DNA of 64,000 nucleotides from Zygnema circumcarinatum (lineage: Eukaryota > Streptophyta > Zygnematophyceae > Zygnematales > Zygnemataceae): contig CM074809.1 in assembly GCA_037447605.1 (NCBI GenBank), positions 665,705 through 729,704 on the forward strand, in the 5' to 3' direction. This document shows, piece by piece, positions 21,129 through 33,754 of this stretch (its first letter is position 1; the number at the start of each line of letters is the position of its first letter). A model generated the notes under the pieces. That model was given only the letters and a program-made list of their open reading frames with translations. It had not been told where the DNA came from and did not search any database. A program made the position numbers and the translations under genes.

Positions 21129-21630
21129 GTGTGCTTTTCTTTCTGACACTGCCCCACCACCTCCCTCCCTCCCTCCGTCCCACCCTCCCTCTCTCCCTCT
21201 CTGCCCTCTCTCTCTCGCTCGGTCTCTCTCTCTCTATCTTTCAGCTCTCTTTGATCTCATCGTCTCTGCCTCTCCTCTCTCTTTCCTTTCTCTCTCGCTC
21301 TCCTCTCGTTCCTCCCCTCCTGTATGTGGTCCTTATGTTTCACGTATGCTACCCGGCCGCCGTTTATATGAAGATATTAGGATGCATTTAAGATTTAATT
21401 TAATTTTAACGGCCTCCAGCTCTTAAGCTTCCAATACTGCTCTGACTTACTGCCCCAACTTCCTGCTGCTGCCCATACATGTAGATGTAGTGTACAATAG
21501 GGGTATAGCCTAGAATAGTACAATGTACGGTCCTTACCTGTTGTCGGCGGTCAAGGAGATTCGGTCACTGTCTGAACTAGACCGAAAAGTTCCGTCGGGT
21601 AGTGGGAAGCACGGGGAGTCGAGATTGGCT

Positions 21631-22043
21631 ACGTGGCGGGCGGCGATAGGCTGCACCCTCGACACGACTAATTTAGGAATGAATGTAAGTTGTGTCACGT
21701 GGCGTGCAGCGATAGGCTGCGGCCAGTTTGTGTACAGTACTTCTTATTGAGCTGCGAAGTTTCGCGAAGGCTGGCGCGTGGAGGGAGTGACGTCGGTACG
21801 GACAGTCCCCAGTGGCCATGGCGGCCCTGGTAGGCTGAGCTCCAAAGCGCGGCGCGCGGTCCCCAGTGGGACTGTCCGTACGCCGGAAACGCCCTCCACG
21901 CGCCAGTCTTCCTCGAAGCTTCGCACCTCCACAATCAGTACTGCTAATTTTCTGACCGTGCGGCCTATCATCGCACACCACGTGGCACACCTACAATATC
22001 GATTCTAGACAAGTCAAGAGTTTCCTATCGCCGCGCGCCTCGT
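21631..22043. repeat. Long inverted repeat, unit C
   Basis: Same foldback as in unit A, with more small indels in both arms. Confidence 0.78.
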
Positions 22044-22924
22044 GCGAGTGCGCAACCGAGATCCCGCAAAATTCGTGCGAGCGACCGGCTGGGCATGTGG
22101 CGGCTCACTGGCTGAACAACTGACAGCCAATCAACATGTGCCACGTGTTATTCATATGTCGTGGTACATTGTGATTGGTCCAGGTCACAATGTAGGTATT
22201 TCTCCTTTCCTCGAAACTGTGACCGGGCAACATTTATACGGACATCACTTTGAGCCGGCTTTGGCGGGACACGTGGGCCCGTGCCATTCGCTGGGACCGT
22301 GCCCAAAATGCAGATCGAACGGCTCTTTGTGGCGCGATCTGCGAGGGAATGACGGCCATTTTACCGCACGTGTGAAGGACGGACACCCGCGAACGATCTG
22401 TGGCGGACGGATCTTCCGCTCCGAGCAGATTCGGGCAGGCCGATATTTTTTTCTCCCAAAAAAAAAATTTGAGGGGACTGAGATATTCAAAATGAGGTGA
22501 CGGGGTATCATTTTCCGTGTTTTGCAAAAATAAAATTCGCCCGATTTTGGAAAAGGTTGTATCGATTCCAAAAGGTGTGTGAAAAAGCATTTTCCAGTTT
22601 TCAACCTTTTTGTCGATTTTAAACCCACCAAATGAAAACGTGCGTGTCTATCCGTAAAAAGGAGTTGGATTTATCACTACCCTTTTTAATCCAGACTTGT
22701 GATGATGATGATGGAGATGCACAGGGGAAAGCACTTGTACGGACGTAGCCAGTCCGTACACTGTACGAAAACCGAACAGAGCAGGGAGTACGACAAAGCG
22801 CCCCCCGTCCGTTCTATGCTCGCAGTTACACTGTCTGTAAACAGCAAAGAACAGTTTTTGTCACTCCCGTGAGCCGTTATTTGCAACAGGCAAGTTACAG
22901 TTACAGGTGACGTTCAACTGCCAC

Positions 22925-25299
22925 ATGGAGCGCCTTCCGACTCCCTCGCTCAGAGCCGTAGAAACCACGAGTTCTTGGAATGCACTGCGTCCAGCAGCCA
23001 TGGCCTGCGGGAGCTTCCACAGTGCCCTATTTCTCCACACATCGGCCGCATTTTCATGTAAAAGCGAGAATTTCAGATCAAAACCTGATGGAAATAATCT
23101 TGTAGCAATTGCAAAATGCCTTCCAGTGTTTGCAAATTATGCACAAGAAACAGTTTCAAGCAGAGTCCCTGGAACTCTTCTCCCTGCAGTAGGCCCTGCA
23201 GCATGGTTCGGAAATGCAATGGCTCTTCAAGACACGTGGAAGCATCAGCTATCTCCTACACACTTGCGGGAGCTGGATGCTGCCATATCCTTAGCAGAGC
23301 AGCAAGGCCACGCCATAGAAGAGATTACAGCCGACTCTTTTCCTCTCCCTTCCCTCAGATTTGAACTCCAAAAGCTGCAAGAGGAAGTTCTCTGCGGCTG
23401 CGGCTTCTTGCTACTTAGAGGGCTGCCAGTCCATCGTTACTCCAGATGGCAGGCCATAGCTGCTTTCTGGGGAATAGGAACGTGCTTTGGATGGGCAGTG
23501 CCTCAGAACAGGCAGGGCCATCTTGTTGGCCATGTGCGAGACCTCGGGAACGATCCTTCCATGTAAATCATCTGCTTGTCTACTTGTTTAGTTTGCTTGC
23601 TTCATTCCTTGATTAAGCAGTTGCATAGATGTGCTCTACTGTCACAATTATTTTGAGAGTGTTTGACAACGAAACTCGACTCCAGCCTCCAGCGGGCAGC
23701 TTGGACACTGTTCTCACAAAAAAGTCTCCTTTTTGTGCTGGGAGAGTGCAGACAACAAAAGTGCGAATGAGCACTCCACGAATGCTGCACAACCATTTTG
23801 GCCACCGACCCCTGCGACGTTGCTAGCTGCTTTGCCTTCATCCCAGGTTATTCCAAAATCTTGAAAAAAGAGAAGAGATAGAAAAAAAAAGTGAGGGAGA
23901 GGAAAGGAAAACTAGGTCCTAGATTTAAAAAGTATTTGCTTAAGTGGCTTCAAACAGGTATGTATCGTTCCACCGTATCCTGCCCCTTTGTAGAGAATGC
24001 CAGGAAGTCCTTGCTTCAGAATACACAATTTGAGTCATGAAGTCGAAAGTCGAAGAAGTTCGCATACAATTAGATAAAGCATGACAAGTGTATCGATACG
24101 GACGTTGGGAGCGAGCTGGAGGGAGTTGTTTCATGATGTTTAGGTTGAGATTTCGCACCAATGATGGGTGAACGCAGAGAAGGGGGCCTCAGCAGCGTGT
24201 CCAGTTCTGTCACCATCTATAATGAGATGCTCCAGGTGTGTCTTAGCGGCTGAAACAGACAATACGGCACATATGATGGTGGCCCTTGTCATTGAAAACT
24301 TGCAGAAACTGAAACTGAACTGGAAAGTAGGTTGGAAAAGCTTGTGAAGGACATAGTGTTCAGCTCAATTGTAGTCGATATCCTTGAAGGCGCTTCTCTA
24401 AATTCATTATCTTGACGAAGCTCACAAATTTTAACGGTGAACGTTTTCCGTTAGGTCTTGAATTTTGGAGATCTTGGCTGAATTAGGATATGCATTGTTC
24501 TGCAGGAGAGACCAGACCTAGTCCAAATTCTCCATGAGCCCTTTTACTATGACCGAAAGGGAGAAATCCCAGCAGGCAAGCTCCCATATTACAAAATGCC
24601 AGTAATGCACACCTATGGAGGCAACCTTTCTGTCATTTATGCGCGAGGATTCATACAAGCTGCACAACGCTTCCCAGAAGTGCCGCGATTGACCCCATTG
24701 CAGGTAGGCAATTGCATTCAAGTTGACAGAAAATAGTTATGAGAAGGGCCTATAAGTTTAACCTTCCTTTGTACATCGCTGTGATTTCCAGCCAATTTTC
24801 AAAAGCCAATCTACATGGGAAGTCTATATTCCACAACGCATGATGTTTCGGGCCTTGAGTCGTATTGGAATGCGTAGTCTTCTAGTGTGGACCACGATAA
24901 ATACGAACCCACACTTATTGGTGCAGTTGCGCGCATGATGCTAATTTGTGCAGATAGAAGCATTAGGATAAGATGGACGCTTCTATGGCGCGTCCGACAT
25001 CCGATTTGGGACATGAATCTGAACCGAGATATGCTTCTCGCACACCATCAGGTTTGTTAAGAAATGGAGTGTTTGGAGTAGGTCCTTCTGGAGAAATGGT
25101 AAGTCTCGTCCGTAGGGATGGTTAGAATATAAGTTATTGCTTGTGACTTAAGTTTGTTCCAAACACTTTGTTGCATGGCAACAGTGCATGCAGATCTGTT
25201 GCTGCTTATGCAGGCTGCTTCTGTCTTGCATGCTTTTATTTGATGCTGCTATTGTGATGTTATTTCTGAGGACGAGTAATGTCCAGTCCTTGTTCCCCT

Positions 25300-25334
<35 letters not shown>

Positions 25335-25933
25335 TTTCTTCTTCTTTCTTCTTCTTTCTTCAGACAGTCCATGCTCGCACTGCATTCTCTGACTTTGAAG
25401 AGGAGGACCGCAAGCGCCATTTGCTGCGGCTATGGCCTTCCCGTCTAATGGCCGCCCCTGCCGCCTATTCGCTGAACGCTACGGAAGCTGCCAAGGTGCT
25501 AACTGCTGCTCACCAACCTATAGGGAAGGGGAGAGGAGGGAGAGGGGCAGGAGGGAGAGAGGAGGAGGACGATGGAGCGAGAGAAAAGGGGACAATGGGA
25601 CAAGCAGGGGAAGTGAACGAAAAATGGTAGGGGCGTAAGATGAGAGGATGGGATTAGGGAGGAGAGAGGAGAGTGAGAGGAGGGAGGTGGGAGGTGGTGG
25701 TAACCCCTTTTCCGGGTAACTCATCATTTACTAAACGATGTCGCTGATCAGCGATTGGTCACTATTCGCTTAGCTGTTGATTAATTTCCGTTGAATACGT
25801 CGGCCTTCTCACTTTGTTTACACTCAAACATTTAGCTCGTTGCGAAAGCTTGTTTCTGTTGGCAGGTCGGAAAAGATCGGGGAGGTATCAAGTGCCCGGG
25901 GGTGACGCCATTTGTCCCTTTAGACCCCTCTTG
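22925..25933 (+). pseudogene. TauD-like dioxygenase copy C (exon 1 intact, later exons broken)
   Basis: Exon 1 (22925-23562) encodes the same residues as copy A. Exon 2 (about 23752-23845) is shifted through the metal-binding HTD segment. Exons 3 and 4 look normal. Exon 5 (24954-25051) has many small indels and an immediate TAA. Exon 6 (25364-25497) is shifted in its second half. Exon 7 (25865-25933) is intact. The metal site is lost, so this is a pseudogene as assembled. Confidence 0.75.
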
Positions 25934-26086
25934 ATTCGAATTTTTTTTTGGCAGTGTTTCGTTTACCTCGTTAGCAGCCATTGTCGAGCTCTTCTCAAAT
26001 GCCTAAACGATGACATGGACAATGTAGATGTGGACACAACTTTGCTTTTGCGGAAGGTGCCTTTCTTGAAGTTGTAGCTTCCGTTG

Positions 26087-26645
26087 ATCCCTGGATATGA
26101 ATAGGAAGATGGAACTGCATTTCATGGAAGGTTGTTAGAAGTAAAAGGGTGCAAGTAGAATGTTTCGTTGAAGATGCTGCGGAGGTTGCTAAAAGGGTTT
26201 CAGGTTTTTAAAGGCACTTTAAGGCTTTCGATGGAATTTCGGATTCACAGGATTCTTAGGATTGGTACAATTTTTCAGGCGCATTGATTATCGATGAACT
26301 GCCAGTCGTAGTGAAAAGCTTGTTCTTCCGAAGGGGCACCTTCTTGTTGCCATTTTTTCATTGACACTGCCGCTGCCGCTGTGGACCACAAACATGTTTT
26401 TGTATACTACGAGTACTTTCTCCCCTCCGTTCCTTTTGGAGATTTCGTCCGTTTTCGGATACTGTCATGCTCGCTACGGGCATTCCTCGGCTCTTGCTCT
26501 CGGCTCCGTTGGCAATAGCCATTTGCCAATGGGACCTGCAACATGTGGCCCTTTACCGCAGACTCCACCCTGTTCAAATGCCAATGCCAGTGCGTCCACG
26601 CATTCTGGTGAGACGACATCCGCAATAGTGAAAGTAAAAGCAATT
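26087..26645 (+). pseudogene. Unidentified gene-like fragment, unit C
   Basis: As in unit A, but with a deletion of roughly 110 bp between TTGGTACAATTTTTCAGG and GATGAACTGCCAGTCG (about 26265-26295), which removes the VVESIARVF part. Confidence 0.4.
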
Positions 26646-26836
26646 TTTTTTTTTTAATTACCTTTTTTTTGTATATTTGGTGGCCTCGCCATCGTGAGTT
26701 CAAAATCCCATTTTCCCGCTTAAAAGCAATTTCTGGCAGGTACCTCTCCTGCAAATCTCAGCTTGTCGACAAAGGAGCTGAGACGCGTAATCGTACCCAT
26801 TCTTTGTAATGGTGGCAAGTGGTACGGTCTATAGTA

Positions 26837-27393
26837 CAGTGGGGGGTCCTCGTATTTACCACCCCAAGGAGTGCGTCCTCAATATTTTCGCCCCAATTTT
26901 GCCGAAACCACTTTTTTGTACGGCAACTTATGTTAGCCGTACTGTCCGTACTGTCCGTACTGTCTGTACTAGCCGTTACGGGCTTACGCAAAACGCACCC
27001 AATCTCCCCGCTCGTGCCGCCGTAAGAGGCGCTCGCTCTTCTCCCCATCTTCTTGATTTCGATACGATACGATACGATACGATATTGTCAATACGATACG
27101 AAACTCCCCGATACGGTACTCTCCGTACTAGCCGTACGAGCTGTAGTAGCCGTTACGGGTCTCATTTAAACTCTCCGACAGTATATGCGTTACGATATGT
27201 CACGATACGATACGATGCTAAATGATACAGTACGCTACGGTACGATATGGTTTGGTACGATACGTACGGTTCAACATGAACTCTAACATAATACCCCCCG
27301 TCTATTCGTAACACGAACCTTATATATGCAAATTTAATATTTTCGCCTCATTTTGCCCGGAACCAGGGTGGAAAATATGAGGACCCCCTACTG
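26837..27393. mobile_element. Tc1/mariner-like MITE (557 bp), unit C
   Basis: Same element and site as in units A and B, bounded by TA, with CAGTGGGGGGTCC at the left end and CCCCCTACTG at the right end. Confidence 0.88.
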
Positions 27394-27483
27394 TACGAAC
27401 ATGGTACATTGACCGTACGGTCCTTACATTCTTCCGTCTCCTTGACTTTGCTCTGCCCTTCCCTTTCTTGGTCGCAGGCCGCT

Positions 27484-27973
27484 ATGGATCGCTGCAGCGC
27501 AGCCGCCCGGACTGCAACTGGCCGCCTCCTCTCCCTTCGCAAAGCGCCTGCCTGTTCCGCCCCGGGGCCCGGCTATGGCTGCCGGCTCCAACCTCGCCTT
27601 CTCTCCCTTGTTCTCCTCCTCTCCATTGCTCGCCGCCATGGCGGATCCTGGGCAGCCGCTGCAACACCTGTCCTGCGCGGATACGACACCAGAACGCTCC
27701 CTGGCCCTCCCACGGAGATGCCGCGTGGCACGTCTCCGCCGCCTTTCCAAAGCGAGGCGTTACACTCCAAGACGTGGAGTTTGGAAAATCGCACTTCTGG
27801 TTCTTCACAGCGGAGGAGCGGTTCAAAGGAAGGCCATGGCTTCCGGGGCTTAGAGCGGAAGGGCTCAGGGCGGAGGAAGGAGCTGGAGGCGAAAGAGGAG
27901 GAGTGTTGGGAAGGAGTGGCGGAGGGCTGGAGGGAGGAAGGCGATGATTTAGAACACCACGTTCGAATCGCAG
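27484..27973 (+). pseudogene. NXPE-like exon 1 fragment, unit C (open frame)
   Basis: 490-nt copy of exon 1 with the same open frame and donor as gene 2. Only the rest of the gene is missing, so a transcript would read from intron 1 into unit D. Confidence 0.8.
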
Positions 27974-28481
27974 GTGTGCTTTTCTTTCTCTGACACTGCC
28001 CCACCACCCTCCCTCCCTCCCTCCGTCCCACCCTCCCTCTCCCTCTCTGTCTCTCTCTCAAGCCTCGGTCTCTCTCTCTACCTCTAGCTCTTTTTGATCT
28101 CTATCGGTCTCGCTCTCCCTCTCTCTCTCTCTCTTCCTTTCTCTCTCGCTCTCCTCTCGTTCCTCCCCTCCTGTATGTGGTCCTTATGTTTCACGTATGC
28201 TACCCGGCCGCCGTTTATATGAAGATATTAGGATGCATTTAAGATTTAATTTAATTTTTAACGGCCTCCAGCTCTTAAGCTTCCAATACTGCTCTGACTT
28301 ACTGCCCCAACTTCCTGCTGCTGCCCATACATGTAGATGTAGTGTACAATAGGGGTATAGCCTAGAATAGTACAATGTACGGTCCTTACCTGTTGTCGGC
28401 GGTCAAGGAGATTCGGTCACTGTCTGAACTAGACCGAAAAGTTCCGTCGGGTAGTGGGAAGCACGGGGAGTCGAGATTGGC

Positions 28482-28888
28482 TACGTGGCGGGCGGCGATA
28501 GGCTGCACTTCGACACGAGTATCAATTAAATGAATGCGTAAGTTGTGTCACGTGGCGTGCAGCGATAGGCTGCGTGGCTGTTTGTACAGTAATTTTATTG
28601 AGCTGCGTTTTCGCGGAAGGCTGGCGCGTGGAGGGAGGACGTTTCCGGTACGGACAGTCCCCAGTGGCCATGGCGGCCCTAGGCTGAGCTCCAGCGCGGC
28701 GCGGTCCCCAGTGGGACTGTCCGTACCGGAAACGCCCTCCCTTCCACGCGCCAGCCTTCCTCGAAGCTTCGCACCTCCAATAATCAGTACTAAGCTTATT
28801 TCCTGACCGTGCGGCCTATCACCGCACACCACGTGGCACACCTACACATCGATTCTAGACAAGTCAAGAGTCTTATCGCCGCGCGCCT
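28482..28888. repeat. Long inverted repeat, unit D
   Basis: Same foldback as in unit A. The core arms are identical to A except in the outer left arm (28575-28620), which has small deletions. Confidence 0.8.
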
Positions 28889-29773
28889 CGCGTGCGAGTG
28901 CGCGTCCGAGATCTCCGCAAAATTATGAGCTGGACTGGCCAGTATGTGGCGGCTCACTATTGAACAACTGACAGCCAATCAACATGTGCCACGTGTAATT
29001 CATATGTCGTGGTACATTGTGATTGGTCCAGGTCACAATGTAGGTATTTCTCCTTTCCTCGAAACTGTGACCGGGCAACATTTATACGGACATCACTTTG
29101 AGCCGGCTTTGGCGGGACACGTGGCGCGTGCTTATCTGCTGACTGTGGCCCGGCTGCAGATCGAACGGTTTTGTGGTGCGATCTGCGAGGGAATCGACGG
29201 CCATATTTACCGCACGTGTGAAGGACGGACACCCGCGAACGATCTCGTGGCGGACGGATCTTCCGCTCCGAGCAGATTCGGGCAGGCCGATATTTTTTTC
29301 TCCCAAAAAAAAAATTTGAGGGGACTGAGATATTCAAAATGAGGTGACGGGGTATCATTTTCCGTGTTTTGCAAAAATAAAATCTGCCCGACGGAAAAAG
29401 GTTGTATCGATTCCAAAAAGGTGTGAAAAAAGCATTTTCCGTTTTTCTAACCTTTTTTTGTCGATTTTAAAACCTGCCCGGTGAAAAAACGGGTGTGTCT
29501 ATCCAAAAAAGGAGTGGATTTATCACTACCCTTTTTAATTCAGACTTGTGATGATGATGATGGAGATGCACAGGGGAATGCACTTGTACGGACGTACAGT
29601 CCGTACACTCGTACGAAAACCACCGAACGAGTGAGTACGACAAAGCCGCCCCCTGTCCGTTCTATGCTCGCAGTTACACTGTCTGTAAACAGCAAAGAAC
29701 AGTTTTTGTCACTCCCGTGAGCCGTTATTTGCAACAGGCAAGTTAGCAGTTACAGGTGACGTTCAACTGCCAC

Positions 29774-32150
29774 ATGGAGCGCCTTCCGACTCCCTCGCTC
29801 AGAGCCGTAGAAACCACGAGTTCTTGGAATGCACTGCGTCCAGCAGCCATGGCCTGCGGGAGCTTCCACAGTGCCCTATTTCTCCACACATCGGCCGCAT
29901 TTTCATGTAAAAGCGAGAATTTCAGATCAAAACCTGATGGAAATAATCTTGTAGCAATTGCAAAATGCCTTCCAGTGTTTGCAAATTATGCACAAGAAAC
30001 AGTTTCAAGCAGAGTCCCTGGAACTCTTCTCCCTGCAGTAGGCCCTGCAGCATGGTTCGGAAATGCAATGGCTCTTCAAGACACGTGGAAGCATCAGCTA
30101 TCTCCTACACACTTGCGGGAGCTGGATGCTGCCATATCCTTAGCAGAGCAGCAAGGCCACGCCATAGAAGAGATTACAGCCGACTCTTTTCCTCTCCCTT
30201 CCCTCAGATTTGAACTCCAAAAGCTGCAAGAGGAAGTTCTCTGCGGCTGCGGCTTCTTGCTACTTAGAGGGCTGCCAGTCCATCGTTACTCCAGATGGCA
30301 GGCCATAGCTGCTTTCTGGGGAATAGGAACGTGCTTTGGATGGGCAGTGCCTCAGAACAGGCAGGGCCATCTTGTTGGCCATGTGCGAGACCTCGGGAAC
30401 GATCCTTCCATGTAAATCATCTGCTTGTCTACTTGTTTAGTTTGCTTGCTTCATTCCTTGATTAAGCAGTTGCATAGATGTGCTCTACTGTCACAATTAT
30501 TTTGAGAGTGTTTGGATAACGAAACCTGACTCAGCCCAGCGGGCAGCTTGACAATTGTTCTCACAAAAAAAAGTCTCCTTTTTTGTGCTGGGAGAGTGCA
30601 GACCAACAGTGCGAATATACTCCACGAATGCTGCACAACCATTTCACACTGACTCCTGCGACGTTGTTGGGCTGCTTTGCCTTCATCCTGCCAGGTTATT
30701 CCAAAATCTTTGAAAAAGATAGATAGAAAAAAAAAAAAAGTGAGGGAGGAGGAAAGGAAAACTAGGTCCTAGATTTAAAAAGGAGCCTGTTTAAGTGGCT
30801 TTCAAATAGGCATGTATCGTTCCACCTTGTATCCTGCCCTTTGTGAGAATGCCAGGAAGTCCTTGCTTCAGAATACACGAGTCATGAAGTCGAAAGTCGA
30901 AGAAGTTCGCATACAATTAGATAAAGCATGACAAGTGTATCGATACGGACGTTGGGAGGGAGCTGGAGGGAGTTGTTTCATGATGTTTAGGTTGAGATTT
31001 CGCACCAATGATGGGTGAACGCAGAGAAGGGGGCCTCAGCAGCGTGTCCAGTTCTGTCACCATCTATAATGAGATGCTCCAGGTGTGTCTTAGCGGCTGA
31101 AACAGACAATACGGCACATATGATGGTGGCCCTTGTCATTGAAAACTTGCAGAAACTGAAACTGAACTGGAAAGTAGGTTGGAAAAGCTTGTGAAGGACA
31201 TAGTGTTCAGCTCAATTGTAGTCGATATCCTTGAAGGCGCTTCTCTAAATTCATTATCTTGACGAAGCTCACAAATTTTAACGGTGAACGTTTTCCGTTA
31301 GGTCTTGAATTTTGGAGATCTTGGCTGAATTAGGATATGCATTGTTCTGCAGGAGAGACCAGACCTAGTCCAAATTCTCCATGAGCCCTTTTACTATGAC
31401 CGAAAGGGAGAAATCCCAGCAGGCAAGCTCCCATATTACAAAATGCCAGTAATGCACACCTATGGAGGCAACCTTTCTGTCATTTATGCGCGAGGATTCA
31501 TACAAGCTGCACAACGCTTCCCAGAAGTGCCGCGATTGACCCCATTGCAGGTAGGCAATTGCATTCAAGTTGACAGAAAATAGTTATGAGAAGGGCCTAT
31601 AAGTTTAACCTTCCTTTGTACATCGCTGTGATTTCCAGCCAATTTTCAAAAGCCAATCTACATGGGAAGTCTATATTCCACAACGCATGATGTTTCGGGC
31701 CTTGAGTCGTATTGGAATGCGTAGTCTTCTAGTGTGGACCACGATAAATACGAACCCACACTTATTGGTGCAGTTGCGCGCATGATGCTAATTTGTGCAG
31801 ATAGAAGCATTAGATATGATGGACGCTTTGGCGGCGCGTCCGGACATCCGATTGGACATGAATCTTGAACCGGGAGATATGCAGTTTCTGCACAATCATC
31901 AGGTTTGTTAAGAAATGGAGTGTTTGAGTAGGTCCTTCGGAGGAAATGGTAAGTCTCTGTCCGTAGGGATGGTTAGAATATAAGTTATTGCTTGTGACTT
32001 AAGTTTGTTCCAAACACTTTGTTGCATGGCAACAGTGCATGCAGATCTGTTGCTGCTTATGCAGGCTGCTTCTGTCTTGCATGCTTTTATTTGATGCTGC
32101 TATTGTGATGTTATTTCTGAGGACGAGTAATGTCCAGTCCTTGTTCCCCT

Positions 32151-32185
<35 letters not shown>

Positions 32186-32792
32186 TTTCTTCTTCTTTCT
32201 TCTTCTTTCTTCAGACAGTCCATGCTCGCACTGCATTCTCTGACTTTGAAGAGGAGGACCGCAAGCGCCATTTGCTGCGGCTATGGCTCTCTCCGCCCAA
32301 TGGCCGCCCTCTGCCGCCTATCTTCGCTGAACGCTACGGAAGCGTCAAGGTGCGAACTGCTGCTCACCAACTCATAGGGAAGGGGAGAGTGAGGGAGAGG
32401 GGGCAGGAGTGAGAGTGAGGAGGAGGACGATGGAGCGAGAGAAAAGGGGACAATGGGACAAGCAGGGGAAGTGAACGAAAAATGGTAGGGGCGTAAGATG
32501 AGAGGATGGGATTAGGGAGGAGAGAGGAGAGTGAGAGGAGGGAGGTGGGAGGTGGTGGTAACCCCTTTTCCGGGTAACTCATCATTTACTAAACGATGTC
32601 GCTGATCAGCGATTGGTCACTATTCGCTTAGCTGTTGATTAACTTCCGTTGAATACGTCGGCCTTCTCACTTTGTTTACACTGAAACATTTAGCTCGTTG
32701 CGAAAGCTTGTTTCTGTTGGCAGGTCGGAAAAGATCGGGGAGGTATCAAGTGCCCGGGAGTGACGCCATTTGTCCCTTTAGACCCCTCTTGA
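29774..32792 (+). CDS. TauD/TfdA-like Fe(II)/2-oxoglutarate dioxygenase, copy D (intact)
   Basis: Exons: 29774-30411, 30602-30694, 31025-31082, 31353-31550, 31801-31902, 32215-32349, 32724-32792; 430 residues, same exon lengths as copy A. The HTD metal site, distal His in TVHART and Arg in HLLRLWL are all kept. I see no coding difference from copy A; upstream there is a 1-bp insertion (TTAGCAGTTAC). One of A and D is probably a very recent copy, a gene-converted copy or an assembly duplicate. It lies about 960 bp upstream of NXPE-like gene 2 on the same strand. Co-regulation is possible but unsupported by any visible shared element. Confidence 0.85.
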
Positions 32793-32839
32793 TTCGAACT
32801 TTTTTTTTTTTTTTTTTCTTTTGCGGAAGGTGCCTTTCT

Positions 32840-33485
32840 TGAAGTTGTAGCTTCCTTTGATCCCTGGATATGAATAGGAAGATGGAACTGCATTTCATGG
32901 AAGGTTGTTAGAAGTAAAAGGGTTCAAGTAGAATGTTTCGTCGAAGATGCTGCGGAGGTTGCTAAAAGGGTTTCAGGTTTTTAAAGGCACTCTAAGGCTT
33001 TCGATGGAATTTCGGATTCTCAGGATTCTTAGGATTGGTACACTTTTTCAGGGTTTTTCAGCCACTGGTTTCGAGTGATCGACGTGATCTTGTAGTGGAG
33101 AGCATAGCCCGAGTGTTCAGGCAAAGCGCGTGAACTGTCAGTCCTAGTGAAAAGGTTATTCTTCCGAAGGGGCACCTTCTTGATGCCATTTTCATTGACA
33201 TTGCCGCCGCTGTGGACCACAAATATGTTTTTGTATACTACGAGTACTTTCTCCCCTCCGTTGCTTTTGGAGATTTCGTCCGTTTTCGGATACTGTCATA
33301 CTCGCTGGGAACATTTCTCGGCTCTTGCTCTCGGCTCCGTTGGCAATAGCCATTTGCCAATGGGACCTGCAACATGTGGCCCTTTACCGCAGACTCCACC
33401 CTGTTCAAATGCCAATGCCAGTGCGTCCACGCATTCTGGTGAGACGACATCCGGAATAGTGAAAGTAAAAGCAATTTTTTTTTTT
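32840..33485 (+). pseudogene. Unidentified gene-like fragment, unit D
   Basis: More diverged from A-C than they are from each other, and closer to 37685-38215 in places (GCCATTTTCATTGACATTGCC). A T-rich run at 32800-32818 replaces the start of the fragment seen in A-C. Confidence 0.4.
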
Positions 33486-33659
33486 TAATTACCTTTTTTT
33501 TGTATATTTGGTGGCCTCGCCATCGTGAGTTCAAAATCCCATTTTCCCGCTTAAAAGCAATTTCTGGCAGGTACCTCTCCTGCAAAGCTCAGCTTGTCGA
33601 CAAAGGAGCTTGGAGACGCGTAATCGTACCATTCGTACGGCAAGTGGTACGGTCTATAG

Positions 33660-33666
33660 TACAGTA
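33660..33666. other. Mariner-type excision footprint (TACAGTA), unit D
   Basis: Where units A-C carry TA-MITE-TA, unit D has TA-CAG-TA. CAG is the terminal trinucleotide of the element. Tc1/mariner transposases typically leave two target TAs around a 3-bp terminal remnant. Confidence 0.75.
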
Positions 33667-33754
33667 CGAACATGGTACATTGACCGTACGGTCCTTACAT
33701 TCTTCCGTCTCCTTGACTTTGCTCTGCCCTTCCCTTTCTTGGTCGCAGGCCGCT

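Larger units (their letters stand above)
14524..21419 (+). repeat. Tandem unit B of the dioxygenase/NXPE-exon-1 array
   Basis: Same order as unit A, length about 6,895 bp. Long stretches are identical to unit A (for example 16790-18560 against 9890-11660), interrupted by short stretches dense in 1-5 bp indels. Confidence 0.9.
21419..28271 (+). repeat. Tandem unit C of the dioxygenase/NXPE-exon-1 array
   Basis: Same order as units A and B, about 6,852 bp. Indel-dense patches lie at about 21640-22100, 22300-22820, 23660-24010, 24960-25110 and 25430-25560, separated by stretches matching unit A exactly. Confidence 0.9.
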
